Shown here: one piece after another, positions 24,556-33,089 of the stretch | Layout of the letters: every line of letters begins with the position of its first letter | Numbering within the stretch: position 1 is the stretch's first letter | Source of the DNA: Bacteroidales bacterium | GTDB lineage: Bacteria; Bacteroidota; Bacteroidia; Bacteroidales; P3 | DNA: 64,000 nucleotides | Direction: 5' to 3' | Assembly (NCBI GenBank): GCA_009783885.1 | Contig: WRCN01000004.1 | Location: 50,306 to 114,305, forward strand | Notes under the pieces: model-generated | Told to the model about the DNA's origin: nothing | Databases searched by the model: none | Seen by the model: the letters and a program-made list of their open reading frames with translations, nothing else | Translations under genes and position numbers: made by a program

Positions 24556-25353
24556 TCATATTTTTGTACCGATGACTTGATTATTATATTTTAAATTAAT
24601 GATTCTGTAGACATCCCAACCAACTTTCTGTATGCCGTAATGATAAAATTGTTGCAAGCGTTTGAATTGATCTTCGTAATTTTCTGCATCTCCGAGTAAA
24701 ATTATTTGATTTCCCATTTTCGGAACGAGTTCGAATTCGTTTTTGGAATTGACGTAAATCTGGTCAATAAAAGCATTCAGAAAATCATCGTTGCGAATAA
24801 ATGTAACGAGTTGATAAATTTTATTCAAAGTAGGTGTTGTGAAATCCGTGTTTTCTGCGGATTTTATAATATTTCGATTCGGCACAAACGATTCAGATAT
24901 ATTTCCGTTAGCAATGATTAATCGTGCAGTGTGATTGGAATTGGTTCCCATTAAATGCCCGTCAGAACCGATGTAGAAATGTTGGCGTTGCACGTTTTCA
25001 ATACGAACAATCGGTTGACGTTGCATAATCTCAATTTCCACTTCGCCGGATAAATGTGCAAACACATTAACCGTTTGAATAGCGCTGTTTTTGAGTAAAT
25101 AATCCTCAATGGCATGTGTATTCAAAATGCTTGTCAATTGCCCTTTCGGATAAAGTTTGGACGCCAAAAGTTGTTCGATAATTTCATCTTCTGTAAGAAA
25201 ATTTTCGCTACCACCGGCATTGATGGAAACTCTCACCGTATCACAAACCCGCTCGGCTTGCTGACGTTGTGCAAATCGAAATGTCCAAATCGTTCCACTA
25301 AAAAAAAGCAGAATTGATAACAGGTACAAGATTGGTTTGATATATTTTTTCAT
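24556..25353 (-). CDS. ftsQ: Cell division protein FtsQ
   Basis: A bitopic membrane protein of 265 residues: a short cytoplasmic end, one membrane segment (about 6-24, IKPILYLLSILLFFSGTIW), a POTRA-like domain (VSINAGGSENFLTEDEII ... NTHAIEDYLLKNSAIQTVNV) and the FtsQ beta domain. The position between murC and ftsA supports the call. I start at the second Met (25353, MKKYIK), because the first (25359) lies in the edge of a repeat. Confidence 0.9.
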   Translation of the reverse strand: MKKYIKPILYLLSILLFFSGTIWTFRFAQRQQAERVCDTVRVSINAGGSENFLTEDEIIEQLLASKLYPKGQLTSILNTHAIEDYLLKNSAIQTVNVFAHLSGEVEIEIMQRQPIVRIENVQRQHFYIGSDGHLMGTNSNHTARLIIANGNISESFVPNRNIIKSAENTDFTTPTLNKIYQLVTFIRNDDFLNAFIDQIYVNSKNEFELVPKMGNQIILLGDAENYEDQFKRLQQFYHYGIQKVGWDVYRIINLKYNNQVIGTKI

Positions 25354-25354
25354 T

Positions 25355-25406
25355 GTCATGTTGAGCGAACCCTCTATCCGTCATTCCGAGCGTAGTCGAG
25401 GAATCC
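25355..25406. repeat. Palindrome family 3, copy between murC and ftsQ
   Basis: A GTCATGTTGAGCG half and a full GTCATTCCGAGCG...CGAGGAATC unit (25380-25406) are present. The full unit is an imperfect palindrome found many times in the window (33014, 34367, 34498, 58030, 63919). Confidence 0.75.
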
Positions 25407-25411
25407 CCTTG

Positions 25412-26761
25412 CTATTTAGGTTTTAAAAATTTTATTATCGGATTAACAACCTGATCAATATCCCCCGCACCCATCGTGAGAAGTACATCCAGAGATTGTG
25501 TTTTTAATATATCAATTAAATTAGATTTTGTGGCGAGTATTTTATTTGGACACGTGCATTTTTCGAGTAACATTTCTGAAGTAACACCTTCTATCGGGAG
25601 TTCTCTCGCCGGATAAATATCCAGTAAAATCAACGTGTCTAAAAGCGATAAACTTTTTGCGAAATCGTCTGCAAAATCGCGTGTTCGCGAGTAAAGATGC
25701 GGTTGGAAAACACCTGTGATTTTTCGGTCTGGAAATAAATCTCTAACCGATTTTACACATGCTTCTATTTCTTGAGGATGATGCGCGTAATCGTCAATGT
25801 AAACTAATTTGTCGGTTTTAATGTGAACATCAAAACGACGCTTGATACCTGCAAATGTTTTCAATCCTTCCTGAATTTCAGTTTCCGTAGCACCTAACAT
25901 ATACGCTATAGCGATTGCTATCACTGCGTTTTCAACGTTGTGTAATCCCGGATAAGTCATGACTAAATTTTTCAACCTTCCGTTTTGTGCAACGAAATCA
26001 AAATGATATTCGCCATTTTCAACACGCAAATTTTCGGTGTGATAATCTGCATTCGGATCATTCAAATGATAGAAATTTGGCGTGCCTCCGAGGTTTGGCG
26101 TTCCATATTTTTGAAATAAAAATCCACCATTCTGAATTAAATTTACAAATTCGGAAAAACTTTGCTCCATCGCTTCTTTTGAACCGTAAATATCCAAGTG
26201 ATCGGCGTCAAGCGAAGAAATAACAGCGATTTGCGGATGCAATTTCAAAAACGAACGGTCAAATTCGTCAGCTTCAATCACAGCAATTTTGGATTTTTCG
26301 CACAAAATTAAGTTCGAGTTGTAATTTTTAGAGATCCCACCCAAAAACGCGTTGCATTTTACGTTAGATTGTGTGAGTAAATGTGCAATCATCGTGGTAA
26401 TCGTAGTTTTTCCATGTGTTCCTGCTACGCAAATACCAATCATATTTTGCGTGATGATTCCTAACACTTCCGAACGTTTTAGAATTGGAATATTAGTTTT
26501 TTGTAAATACACAAACTCCACAAAGTCTTTTGGAATAGCGGGTGTGTAAACAACCAAATCAATATCTTTTGGAACTAAATTGATATCTTCGGTGTAATGA
26601 ATCGTCATACCTTCGCGTTCTAATTCTTCGCAAAGTGGTGTGCGTGTACGGTCATAGCCCGAAATGGTTTTGCTTTGCGAAGCAAAAAACCGAGCCAAGG
26701 CACTCATGCCGATACCGCCAATGCCAAGGAAATAAATATGTTTCAGTGTTCCGAAATTCAT
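25412..26761 (-). CDS. murC: UDP-N-acetylmuramate--L-alanine ligase
   Basis: This 449-residue Mur ligase adds the first amino acid of the peptidoglycan stem. N-terminal Rossmann: IYFLGIGGIGMSALARFF (about 9-26). ATP-binding: VAGTHGKTTITTMI (about 113-126). Also HHPQEIEACV and the C-terminal GAGDIDQV. The length is normal. It overlaps murG by 4 bp (ATGA). Confidence 0.97.
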   Translation of the reverse strand: MNFGTLKHIYFLGIGGIGMSALARFFASQSKTISGYDRTRTPLCEELEREGMTIHYTEDINLVPKDIDLVVYTPAIPKDFVEFVYLQKTNIPILKRSEVLGIITQNMIGICVAGTHGKTTITTMIAHLLTQSNVKCNAFLGGISKNYNSNLILCEKSKIAVIEADEFDRSFLKLHPQIAVISSLDADHLDIYGSKEAMEQSFSEFVNLIQNGGFLFQKYGTPNLGGTPNFYHLNDPNADYHTENLRVENGEYHFDFVAQNGRLKNLVMTYPGLHNVENAVIAIAIAYMLGATETEIQEGLKTFAGIKRRFDVHIKTDKLVYIDDYAHHPQEIEACVKSVRDLFPDRKITGVFQPHLYSRTRDFADDFAKSLSLLDTLILLDIYPARELPIEGVTSEMLLEKCTCPNKILATKSNLIDILKTQSLDVLLTMGAGDIDQVVNPIIKFLKPK

Positions 26762-27864
26762 GATTTTTTGATATTGTCAACGATGTCGGCAATTTGTTTT
26801 GCCGCATCGGTTTTGGCCAATTTGAGAATATTTTGAGATAAGTTTTGTTGCAATTCCAAATCGTTTACTAATTTTGTAATTGTTGAAAACAGCAATGTTT
26901 TAGCATCTTTGTCGGCAACGAATAGCGCTGCATTTTGATTGACCAAAGCCATCGCATTTTTCGTTTGATGATCTTCCGAAACATTTGGCGACGGAATTAA
27001 AATCGCAGGTTTTCCAACCACACACAATTCCGAAATCGACAACGCGCCTGCACGCGAAACGATGAAATCTGCAATGCTGTATGCCAAATCCATTCGAGTA
27101 ATAAATTGCATGGTGTGAATATTTGGAAATTGTTTGGTATCAACACTTGAAATATCGAAGTTTTTGCCTGTTTGCCAAATGACTTGCAAGTCGGTTTTTG
27201 CTAATTCGGGTAGCATGGCGGATAGGCTTTCGTTGATGGTTCGGGCGCCAAGGCTTCCGCCGATGACTAATAATGTTTTTGGGCGAGGGTGAACCTCGCC
27301 CCTACGATTGGAAAAATTAAAATATTGTTGTGCCTCGTCGTATTTATTCGACAAATCCGAAATATCTTGGCGAATAGGATTGCCGGTAAACACAATCTTT
27401 TCAGACGCAAAAAATTTATCCATACCTTCATAAGCCACGCAAATTTTTTGCACGTTTTTGCTCAAAATTTTATTGGTAATTCCGGGGTATGAATTTTGTT
27501 CTTGAATCAAACATGGAATACGTAGTTTCGTTGCCATTTGGAGGGTTGGACCACTTGCATAACCGCCAACACCAATCGCAACATCGGGGTTAAACTCGCG
27601 AATTATTTTTTTCGCACGTTGCAAACTTTTCCAAAGTTTAAACGGAAATGTGAGATTTTTCCAAGTCAATCGGCGTTGGAAACCTGCGATATTCAAGCCC
27701 TCTATGCGATAACCCGCCGCGGGAACTTTTTCCATTTCCATACGTCCGTTTGCACCCACAAACAAGATTTCAGCCTCCGAATGTTTGGCTTTTATCGCAT
27801 TTGCTATTGCAATCGCAGGGAAAATGTGTCCGCCTGTGCCGCCGCCGCTAATGATTACTTTCAT
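26758..27864 (-). CDS. murG: UDP-GlcNAc transferase MurG with a palindrome insert
   Basis: MurG converts lipid I to lipid II at the inner face of the membrane. The start at 27864 gives MKVIISGGGTGGHIFPAIAI, the canonical beginning. Also typical are VGVGGYASGP, the GGSLGARTINESL loop, and the C-terminal SRAGALSISEL and PSPNVSEDHQTKNAM. Between the two Rossmann domains (about residues 186-194) there are extra residues RRGEVHPRP, encoded by an intragenic palindrome (27281-27306). It sits in the interdomain linker and leaves all known active-site motifs intact, so the enzyme probably works. Confidence 0.95.
   Translation of the reverse strand: MKVIISGGGTGGHIFPAIAIANAIKAKHSEAEILFVGANGRMEMEKVPAAGYRIEGLNIAGFQRRLTWKNLTFPFKLWKSLQRAKKIIREFNPDVAIGVGGYASGPTLQMATKLRIPCLIQEQNSYPGITNKILSKNVQKICVAYEGMDKFFASEKIVFTGNPIRQDISDLSNKYDEAQQYFNFSNRRGEVHPRPKTLLVIGGSLGARTINESLSAMLPELAKTDLQVIWQTGKNFDISSVDTKQFPNIHTMQFITRMDLAYSIADFIVSRAGALSISELCVVGKPAILIPSPNVSEDHQTKNAMALVNQNAALFVADKDAKTLLFSTITKLVNDLELQQNLSQNILKLAKTDAAKQIADIVDNIKKS
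27281..27306. repeat. Palindrome family 2 inside murG
   Basis: The stem GGGCGAGG/CCTCGCCC has an imperfect loop. It is the same family as the free copy at 59642-59669 and related to the 55-bp units at 48090 and 58605. Confidence 0.8.
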
Positions 27865-27931
27865 TGTTTGTGTGTTTTTTCGTTTATTTTTTTCAATGGG
27901 CGTATTGCACACGCCCATACATTCTCCATTT

Positions 27932-29032
27932 TCAATTTTCCATTCTCAATTCTATTACAACGTATTCCGACTGCGTCCCAATCCGAAACTTTCCACCCCA
28001 AATACCAATGCCACTGCTGACGTAAATATGACTGTTACCTTTTTGCAAATGACCGTGCGAAACCTCAAATATGATGTCGGTAAGCCACGAAAAAGGCGGA
28101 AGTTGTCCACGATGCGTGTGTCCGGAAATTTGTAAATCAATGCCGTTTTCTTTCGTTTCATTGAGATGAAAAGGTTGGTGATCTAACAAAATAAGAGGTT
28201 TTGTAGGGTCTAACGTTTTTACTAATTCCGTTAAAGATTTTCGATTTTGAATGGCACGATCCTCTCTTCCTATCAAATAAAATTCATCGTTTATCAATAT
28301 TGTCGTATCTCGTAAAACACTGATATTAGCGTCTTTAAGAAAATCAAGTGTTTGAAAAATTTTGGATCTACCACCGATATATTCGTGATTTCCCAAACAA
28401 GCAAATGTGCCATAGCGTGAATTTATTTTTCTCAAAACAGAAGCAAAATCTTGGTCTATAAGCGGTTTCATGTAGTTATCGATGATGTCGCCTGTCATCA
28501 CGACAATGTCGGGATTTTCAGCATTGATGAGCGTTACCCATTTTTCTAATTCCTTTTTTCCGATACTATAACCCAAGTGTAAATCACTAATTGCAACAAT
28601 TTTCAACGGATTGATTTCTTTATTGATGGAAACGGTTAACTCCTCTCTCACAACATTTCGATAATTCAGATGTGCGTAAGTAAAAATCGCCGTAAGAGTA
28701 ATCATCAAAACTGCAAAAGTTCGCCAATTTCCAACTAAAATTTCTTTCATCGGCAATACTAAACGCAACAAATCAAACACAACGAAAATGAAAAGCAAAT
28801 ATATCGCAACAAATAGGAATGTCATGCCGATATGATAAGTAACAGTAGCCAGAGGTGTCGGCAAAAAATAACCTCCAAAAAATCCTAAAAAGAAACACGA
28901 CATCAATACAATTACAACACCTATAAATATCGGTTTCCCCGTAGGTATCATCTGCCAAAGACGGAAAAAAACGTAGAAAAATAACCCAAAAAAGATGAGT
29001 AATGCTATGGATATGAATAGGATTTGTTTCAT
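27932..29032 (-). CDS. Membrane-bound calcineurin-like phosphoesterase
   Basis: This 366-residue protein has four N-terminal membrane helices (about 5-130) followed by a YkuE/YaeI-type metallophosphoesterase domain. The metal ligands are visible: AISDLHLGYS (D, H), VVMTGDIIDN (GD), CLGNHEYIGG (GNHE) and SGHTHRGQLPP (GHTH). Such enzymes can be phospholipid or UDP-sugar-lipid phosphodiesterases; the substrate here is unknown. It is inserted between murG and the acyltransferase gene in the dcw cluster, where most relatives have ftsW directly next to murG. A role with lipid A or sphingolipid intermediates is possible but unproven. Confidence 0.88.
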   Translation of the reverse strand: MKQILFISIALLIFFGLFFYVFFRLWQMIPTGKPIFIGVVIVLMSCFFLGFFGGYFLPTPLATVTYHIGMTFLFVAIYLLFIFVVFDLLRLVLPMKEILVGNWRTFAVLMITLTAIFTYAHLNYRNVVREELTVSINKEINPLKIVAISDLHLGYSIGKKELEKWVTLINAENPDIVVMTGDIIDNYMKPLIDQDFASVLRKINSRYGTFACLGNHEYIGGRSKIFQTLDFLKDANISVLRDTTILINDEFYLIGREDRAIQNRKSLTELVKTLDPTKPLILLDHQPFHLNETKENGIDLQISGHTHRGQLPPFSWLTDIIFEVSHGHLQKGNSHIYVSSGIGIWGGKFRIGTQSEYVVIELRMEN

Positions 29033-29073
29033 TGGTTAATTGTTGTTTTATTGGATCAACGCGAGGTTCGCCT

Positions 29074-30180
29074 TTACAGGTTTTTTTTGTAACATCTTCT
29101 TCTAGTTATTACTATTCCTCCATATCTTTCCCAAATTCGGCAGGCATGATTGCTCTCCAATTGTTGGGTTGTAATGGCGTATTTGTATCCTTTATCAATA
29201 TAGGTTTGATGCATCTGATGATGATATAATGCGTGTATCCCGCGATTGACCCACTGCGGAAGAACACCTGTGAGATATAAATCAACCGTATCGTTTTTTT
29301 TCAATGCTTTAAAAATATGATACCAACCAAAGGGAAATAACTTTCCGTTAGCCTTCCGAAAAGCCTGGCTCAACGATGGCACGCTCAAACTGAAACCAAC
29401 AACGTCGTCGTTTTCATCCACCAAAATTCCAACCAAATCTTTGTTGGCAATCGAAAAATTAGTTTTGATAAGATAGGCTATTTCAGCATCGGTTAAAGGA
29501 ATAAAGTTGTAAATATCTCCGAACGATTGGTTCAATGCTTTGAAAAACCGTTCGGCATAATTGAACAATTCTTTTTTGTCTTTAAATTGTTTTGTCTTGA
29601 TTGGATATCGCTCTGCTACTGCATTATTCAGCGTTTTAATTTTTTCGGGGATATCTTTAATTTCAATTCTCATTTGCAAATAATCTTCCTCTTTTTCATA
29701 GCCAAATTCATTCATAAAAAGTGGATAATAGGAATAATTGTACTCACTGGAAAGAGTCGTCAGCACATCGAATCCTTCAACAAGCATACCTTGTTTTTCC
29801 ATATTGGAAAATCTCGAAGGGCCACTTATCTCAAGTAAAGCTTCTTCTCTGCCCCAATCTTCGACAGTTTTAAGTAAGGCTTTTGCAATTTCAATATCAT
29901 TATCCACATCAAACCATCCGAAGCGAATACGTTTTTTGTTCTTCAATTTATTGTATCGATGATTGATAATTCCTCCGATCCGTCCTACAATTTTGCCGTT
30001 TTTGTAAGCCATCCACAAACGTATATTGCAAAACAGTTTGGCAGGATGAGCGGTTAGCATTTTATATTCATCAGCTTCCAACACCGGAACATAACAAGAA
30101 CAATTTTTGTACAGTTGCTTGGGATACCGGATGAATTGTTTCAATTCCTTTTTTGTTTTTATTTCTTTGATGGAGATCAT
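29074..30180 (-). CDS. GNAT-fold N-acyltransferase (YghO-like); candidate bacterial ceramide synthase
   Basis: This 368-residue protein shows the pattern of the YghO-type acyltransferases: NCSCYVPVLEADEYKMLT, the VGRIGGIINHRYN strand (about 65-78), a FGWFDVDND motif, LEISGPSRFSNMEKQGMLVEG and a C-terminal GNAT half (LVGILVDENDDVVGFSLSVP). From memory, bacterial ceramide synthases (bCerS) fall in this GNAT group. The neighbouring SDR gene would fit 3-ketosphinganine reductase, giving a sphingolipid pair. No serine palmitoyltransferase is seen in the window. Family placement is fairly sure; ceramide synthesis is inference. Confidence 0.7.
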   Translation of the reverse strand: MISIKEIKTKKELKQFIRYPKQLYKNCSCYVPVLEADEYKMLTAHPAKLFCNIRLWMAYKNGKIVGRIGGIINHRYNKLKNKKRIRFGWFDVDNDIEIAKALLKTVEDWGREEALLEISGPSRFSNMEKQGMLVEGFDVLTTLSSEYNYSYYPLFMNEFGYEKEEDYLQMRIEIKDIPEKIKTLNNAVAERYPIKTKQFKDKKELFNYAERFFKALNQSFGDIYNFIPLTDAEIAYLIKTNFSIANKDLVGILVDENDDVVGFSLSVPSLSQAFRKANGKLFPFGWYHIFKALKKNDTVDLYLTGVLPQWVNRGIHALYHHQMHQTYIDKGYKYAITTQQLESNHACRIWERYGGIVITRRRCYKKNL

Positions 30181-30197
30181 TACGTCTGCTACATGTG

Positions 30198-31019
30198 TTA
30201 TTTTAAAGGTGAACCGGGTTCTTTAGCCATCTCTTTGTAAAAAATTTTGTCGAGAGATGAGCTGTAAAACTTCTTTATCAGAGAGACGAATTTACCTTTC
30301 CAATCTAAAATCAGATGTCGTTTTTTTTGTTGTATTCCACGTACGATATAATAGGCGACTTTTTCTGCACTCATCATTTTATGTTCATTGCGAGGTGTAT
30401 CACCTTGTTCGGAACCATCGGCAATCAAAGCCGTATAGCGAATATTGGTTGCAGTAAATCCGGGTGTGACGATCATGACGTGCAGTTTATTTTTCAAATT
30501 TTCTACACGTATGGTTTCTAAAAATCCTGTTAAAGCAAATTTGGAAGCTGAATATCCCGTACGTCCAGGCAAACCATGAATGCCGGCAACAGACGAAATT
30601 CCGACCAAACTTCCCTTCGATTTAATGAGATAAGGAAGTGCATATTTTGTACAATAAACAGCTCCAAAAAAATTAACATTCATAAGTCGATGTAAAACAT
30701 CTATATTGGCTTTTTCAAAATTTGCACGCATAGAAATCCCTGCATTGCACACCAAAATATCTAATTTTTTGTATTTGTCAATGGCTGTATGGATCAACTT
30801 TTGGCATAATTCTTCAACAGTTACATCTGTTACACAATAGATAGCCTCGCCACCGTTGCTGTTGATAGTATTGACAACTTTCATCAATAAATCTTCTCGT
30901 CGAGCTCCAAGAACAACTTTTACACCACGATTGGCTAATTCAATGGCTATCGCTTTTCCGATACCCGAAGATGCTCCGGTGATAATTGCTACTTTATTTT
31001 TGTAGAAATCGTCCTTCAT
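30198..31019 (-). CDS. Short-chain dehydrogenase; candidate 3-ketosphinganine reductase
   Basis: A 273-residue classical SDR. Cofactor site VAIITGASSGIGKAIAIEL (about 10-28), NAG motif CNAGISMRANF (about 91-101), catalytic Ser in VGISSVAG and YxxxK in GYSASKFALTG (about 155-165). The C-terminal extension is basic (KGKFVSLIKKFYSS) and may touch the membrane. An Arg in the ARRED loop suggests NADPH. It is placed 17 bp upstream of the acyltransferase and downstream of ftsW. Bacteroides has a known SDR that acts in sphingolipid synthesis; I infer the same here from the pair. Confidence 0.8.
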   Translation of the reverse strand: MKDDFYKNKVAIITGASSGIGKAIAIELANRGVKVVLGARREDLLMKVVNTINSNGGEAIYCVTDVTVEELCQKLIHTAIDKYKKLDILVCNAGISMRANFEKANIDVLHRLMNVNFFGAVYCTKYALPYLIKSKGSLVGISSVAGIHGLPGRTGYSASKFALTGFLETIRVENLKNKLHVMIVTPGFTATNIRYTALIADGSEQGDTPRNEHKMMSAEKVAYYIVRGIQQKKRHLILDWKGKFVSLIKKFYSSSLDKIFYKEMAKEPGSPLK

Positions 31020-31069
31020 TTTTTATTATCATTGTTTTTTTCTCTGTTTCAGTCTTTTATAACTCATAA

Positions 31070-32278
31070 CTAATTTTCAATTCCCATTTCCTGTGCAATT
31101 TCCTCCGCCGACTGCGGTTTCACTTCGTCAATTTTTTCGCCTTTGAGTTGTACATCCACACTTACACTTAAAATTATTCCAACACCTAAACTCGTTAGCC
31201 AAAGCGATGTTCCGCCCATACTCAAAAATGGCAACACCTGTCCTGTTACGGGAAACAAACCCACCGCCACCGCCATATTCACAAAAGCTTGCGTTACTAA
31301 TAAAAATGCAATGCCGAAAACCAAATAACTTCCAAAGGTACCTTCACACTTTCGTGAAATGGCAATCGCTCGAAACATCAACATCAAATACAACAGCAAA
31401 ATGAACAGTCCGCCAATAAATCCGTATTCCTCAATAATAATAGCGTAAATAAAATCGGAATACGGGTGTGGCAAAAGGTTGCGTTGCGTACTGTTTCCCG
31501 GCATTTTACCGAATAGCCCACCGCTTGCAATCGCAATTTTGGCTTGCTCGGCTTGGAAATTTTCTTTGCTCTCGTCGGGGTTTGAAAATCGATCAATTCG
31601 TGCAGCCCACGTGCCCATTCGTCCCATTTCGTTTAAACGGTCTTGCGGAATTAATTTCATCAAAATAAACATCAAAACCAACGCTGTAACGCAAACGGCG
31701 AGAGTGCTGAACACGTACCTCAAATTAATTTGTCCGATAAACATCATCACCATTGCCGTGAGAAAAACGAGTGCCGATGTGGAAAAATTCGCCGGAAAAA
31801 TCAATCCACAAACGATCAATGTTGCAATCATAATGTGCAAAAACGGTCCACGTTCTTTGATACGGTCTTTCTCTTTTGCCAGTATTCGTGCAATGTACAT
31901 CACGAGCGCCAACTTCGCCAAATCCGACGGTTGAAACGATAAATTGATGACAGGAAGTTGTATCCAACGTCCTGCTTCGTTCACTTGTCCTGCAAAAAAC
32001 AATGCATACATCAACGCCGGAATTGCAATAATGAGAAGCAGTTGCGAAATTCTCGAATAGTATTTGTATGGAATATTGTGAGCCACATACATAATTCCCA
32101 ATCCGAAACACAACAGCAGGAAATGCTTGAATACGTAGTATTCCGTGGCTTGGTTCATGCGGTACGCCAAAGTCCCTGTCGAACTATAAATCGCCAATAG
32201 CGAAAACACCGACAAAATGAGTACGATGACCCAGATGCCTTTATCGCCGCGTAGATATGTCCAAAGGTTTTTTTTCAT
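31070..32278 (-). CDS. ftsW: Lipid II polymerase FtsW
   Basis: This 402-residue SEDS-family protein has about ten membrane helices and is the septal peptidoglycan glycosyltransferase. Typical elements: LLAIYSSTGTLAYRM at the first helix, FQPSDLAKLALVMYIAR, NFSTSALVFLTAMVMMFIG, and the C-terminal VLPFLSMGGTSLWLTSLGVGIILS. A charged tail follows (KIDEVKPQSAEEIAQEMG). The gene is in its usual place, after the murD position. Confidence 0.95.
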   Translation of the reverse strand: MKKNLWTYLRGDKGIWVIVLILSVFSLLAIYSSTGTLAYRMNQATEYYVFKHFLLLCFGLGIMYVAHNIPYKYYSRISQLLLIIAIPALMYALFFAGQVNEAGRWIQLPVINLSFQPSDLAKLALVMYIARILAKEKDRIKERGPFLHIMIATLIVCGLIFPANFSTSALVFLTAMVMMFIGQINLRYVFSTLAVCVTALVLMFILMKLIPQDRLNEMGRMGTWAARIDRFSNPDESKENFQAEQAKIAIASGGLFGKMPGNSTQRNLLPHPYSDFIYAIIIEEYGFIGGLFILLLYLMLMFRAIAISRKCEGTFGSYLVFGIAFLLVTQAFVNMAVAVGLFPVTGQVLPFLSMGGTSLWLTSLGVGIILSVSVDVQLKGEKIDEVKPQSAEEIAQEMGIEN

Positions 32279-32294
32279 GATTGCTTTTCGTTCC

Positions 32295-32354
32295 TGTTGG
32301 GGCAGGGTTAACCCCCGCCCTTGTACGTGGGGCAGGCGTGGAGCCCGTCCTTAC
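32295..32354. repeat. Palindrome family 2-like element between murD remnant and ftsW
   Basis: Two nearby GC-rich inverted units (GGGGCAGGGTTAACCCCCGCCC and GGGGCAGGCGTGGAGCCCG) resemble the 55-bp family at 48090 and 58605, but are more diverged. Confidence 0.6.
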
Positions 32355-32363
32355 AATTATATA

Positions 32364-32912
32364 TTAAAGTTCATTCACCGCATTTTTAAATTGATCACCC
32401 CGATCTTTGTAATCCTCAAACATTCCGAAACTTGGTGCAGCGGGCGAAAACAGGACGGCGTCGCCTGTTTCAGCCAATCGATAGGCAACCGAAACAGCGT
32501 CTTTTGCAGTTTCGGTTTGCACGATTGTGGTTACGATATCGCCAAATTCTTTGCAAATTTTGGCGTTGTTGTCGCCAAGGCAAACAATGGCTTTCACTTG
32601 TTTTTCAACTAATGATCTCAAAGATTTGTAGCCGTTTTTTGGGTCTTGTCCGTTGACAATCCACACCAAAGGTTTGGTCATTTTTTCGAGTGCATACCAC
32701 GTTGCGTTTACATTGGTGGCTTTGGAATCGTTAATAAATTCAATGCCTCTCACGCTTGCGACGTACTCCATACGGTGGTCTCCGTTTTGAAATCCGCCGA
32801 AACTATCCATTAAACTTTTTTTGCGAAGTTCGTAGATACGTTGTGCAACTGATGCTGCCATAGTTTCGTGTTGCGTTGAAATGCTTTGTTGGGCTAAGGT
32901 TTCGAAGTTCAT
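32364..32912 (-). pseudogene. murD: Truncated MurD: C-terminal domain only
   Basis: The 182 residues match only the last third of UDP-MurNAc-Ala--D-Glu ligase: HRMEYVASVRGIEFINDSKA, then TNVNATWYALEKMTKPLVWI. Full enzymes have about 440-450 residues. The N-terminal UDP-binding domain and the ATP-binding GKT domain are absent, and only 177 bp lie between this and mraY. Signature residues are also changed: the usual GGxDKGNDY reads NGQDPKNGY, and ASFDxFxxYxxRG reads PSFGMFEDYKDRG. It occupies the normal murD place in the cluster. It cannot be an active ligase, so a working murD must be elsewhere or supplied otherwise. The reading frame is still open, so a recent deletion or retained partial function is possible. 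Confidence 0.85.
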
Positions 32913-33013
32913 ATTGTTTGTTGTTTTATAGTTTTTATTTCAAGATTAGTAGCCGACAGATTCCTCACTTCGTTCGGGATGACAAGTGGCTTTTCCCCTA
33001 CACATGATAAACC

Positions 33014-33082
33014 GTCATGTCGAGCGAAGCGAAGCGGAGTCGAGACATCTGTTTGCTATTGTAGTTTTTTTTCATTTATTTT
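33014..33082. repeat. Direct repeat downstream of mraY (family 3 plus tail)
   Basis: A GTCATGTCGAGCG...GTCGAGACATC palindrome is followed by CTGTTTGCTATTGTAGTTT and TTTTCATTTA. It is nearly identical over about 68 bp to 34498-34566. The two copies bracket mraY and each ends within a few bp of an upstream gene's stop codon (mraY, murE). Confidence 0.85.
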
Positions 33083-33089
33083 TTTTGCT

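Noticed and set aside
27865..27918. 18-residue extension of MurG
   Set aside because: MKVIISGGGTGGH is the canonical beginning; the extension has no conserved residues.
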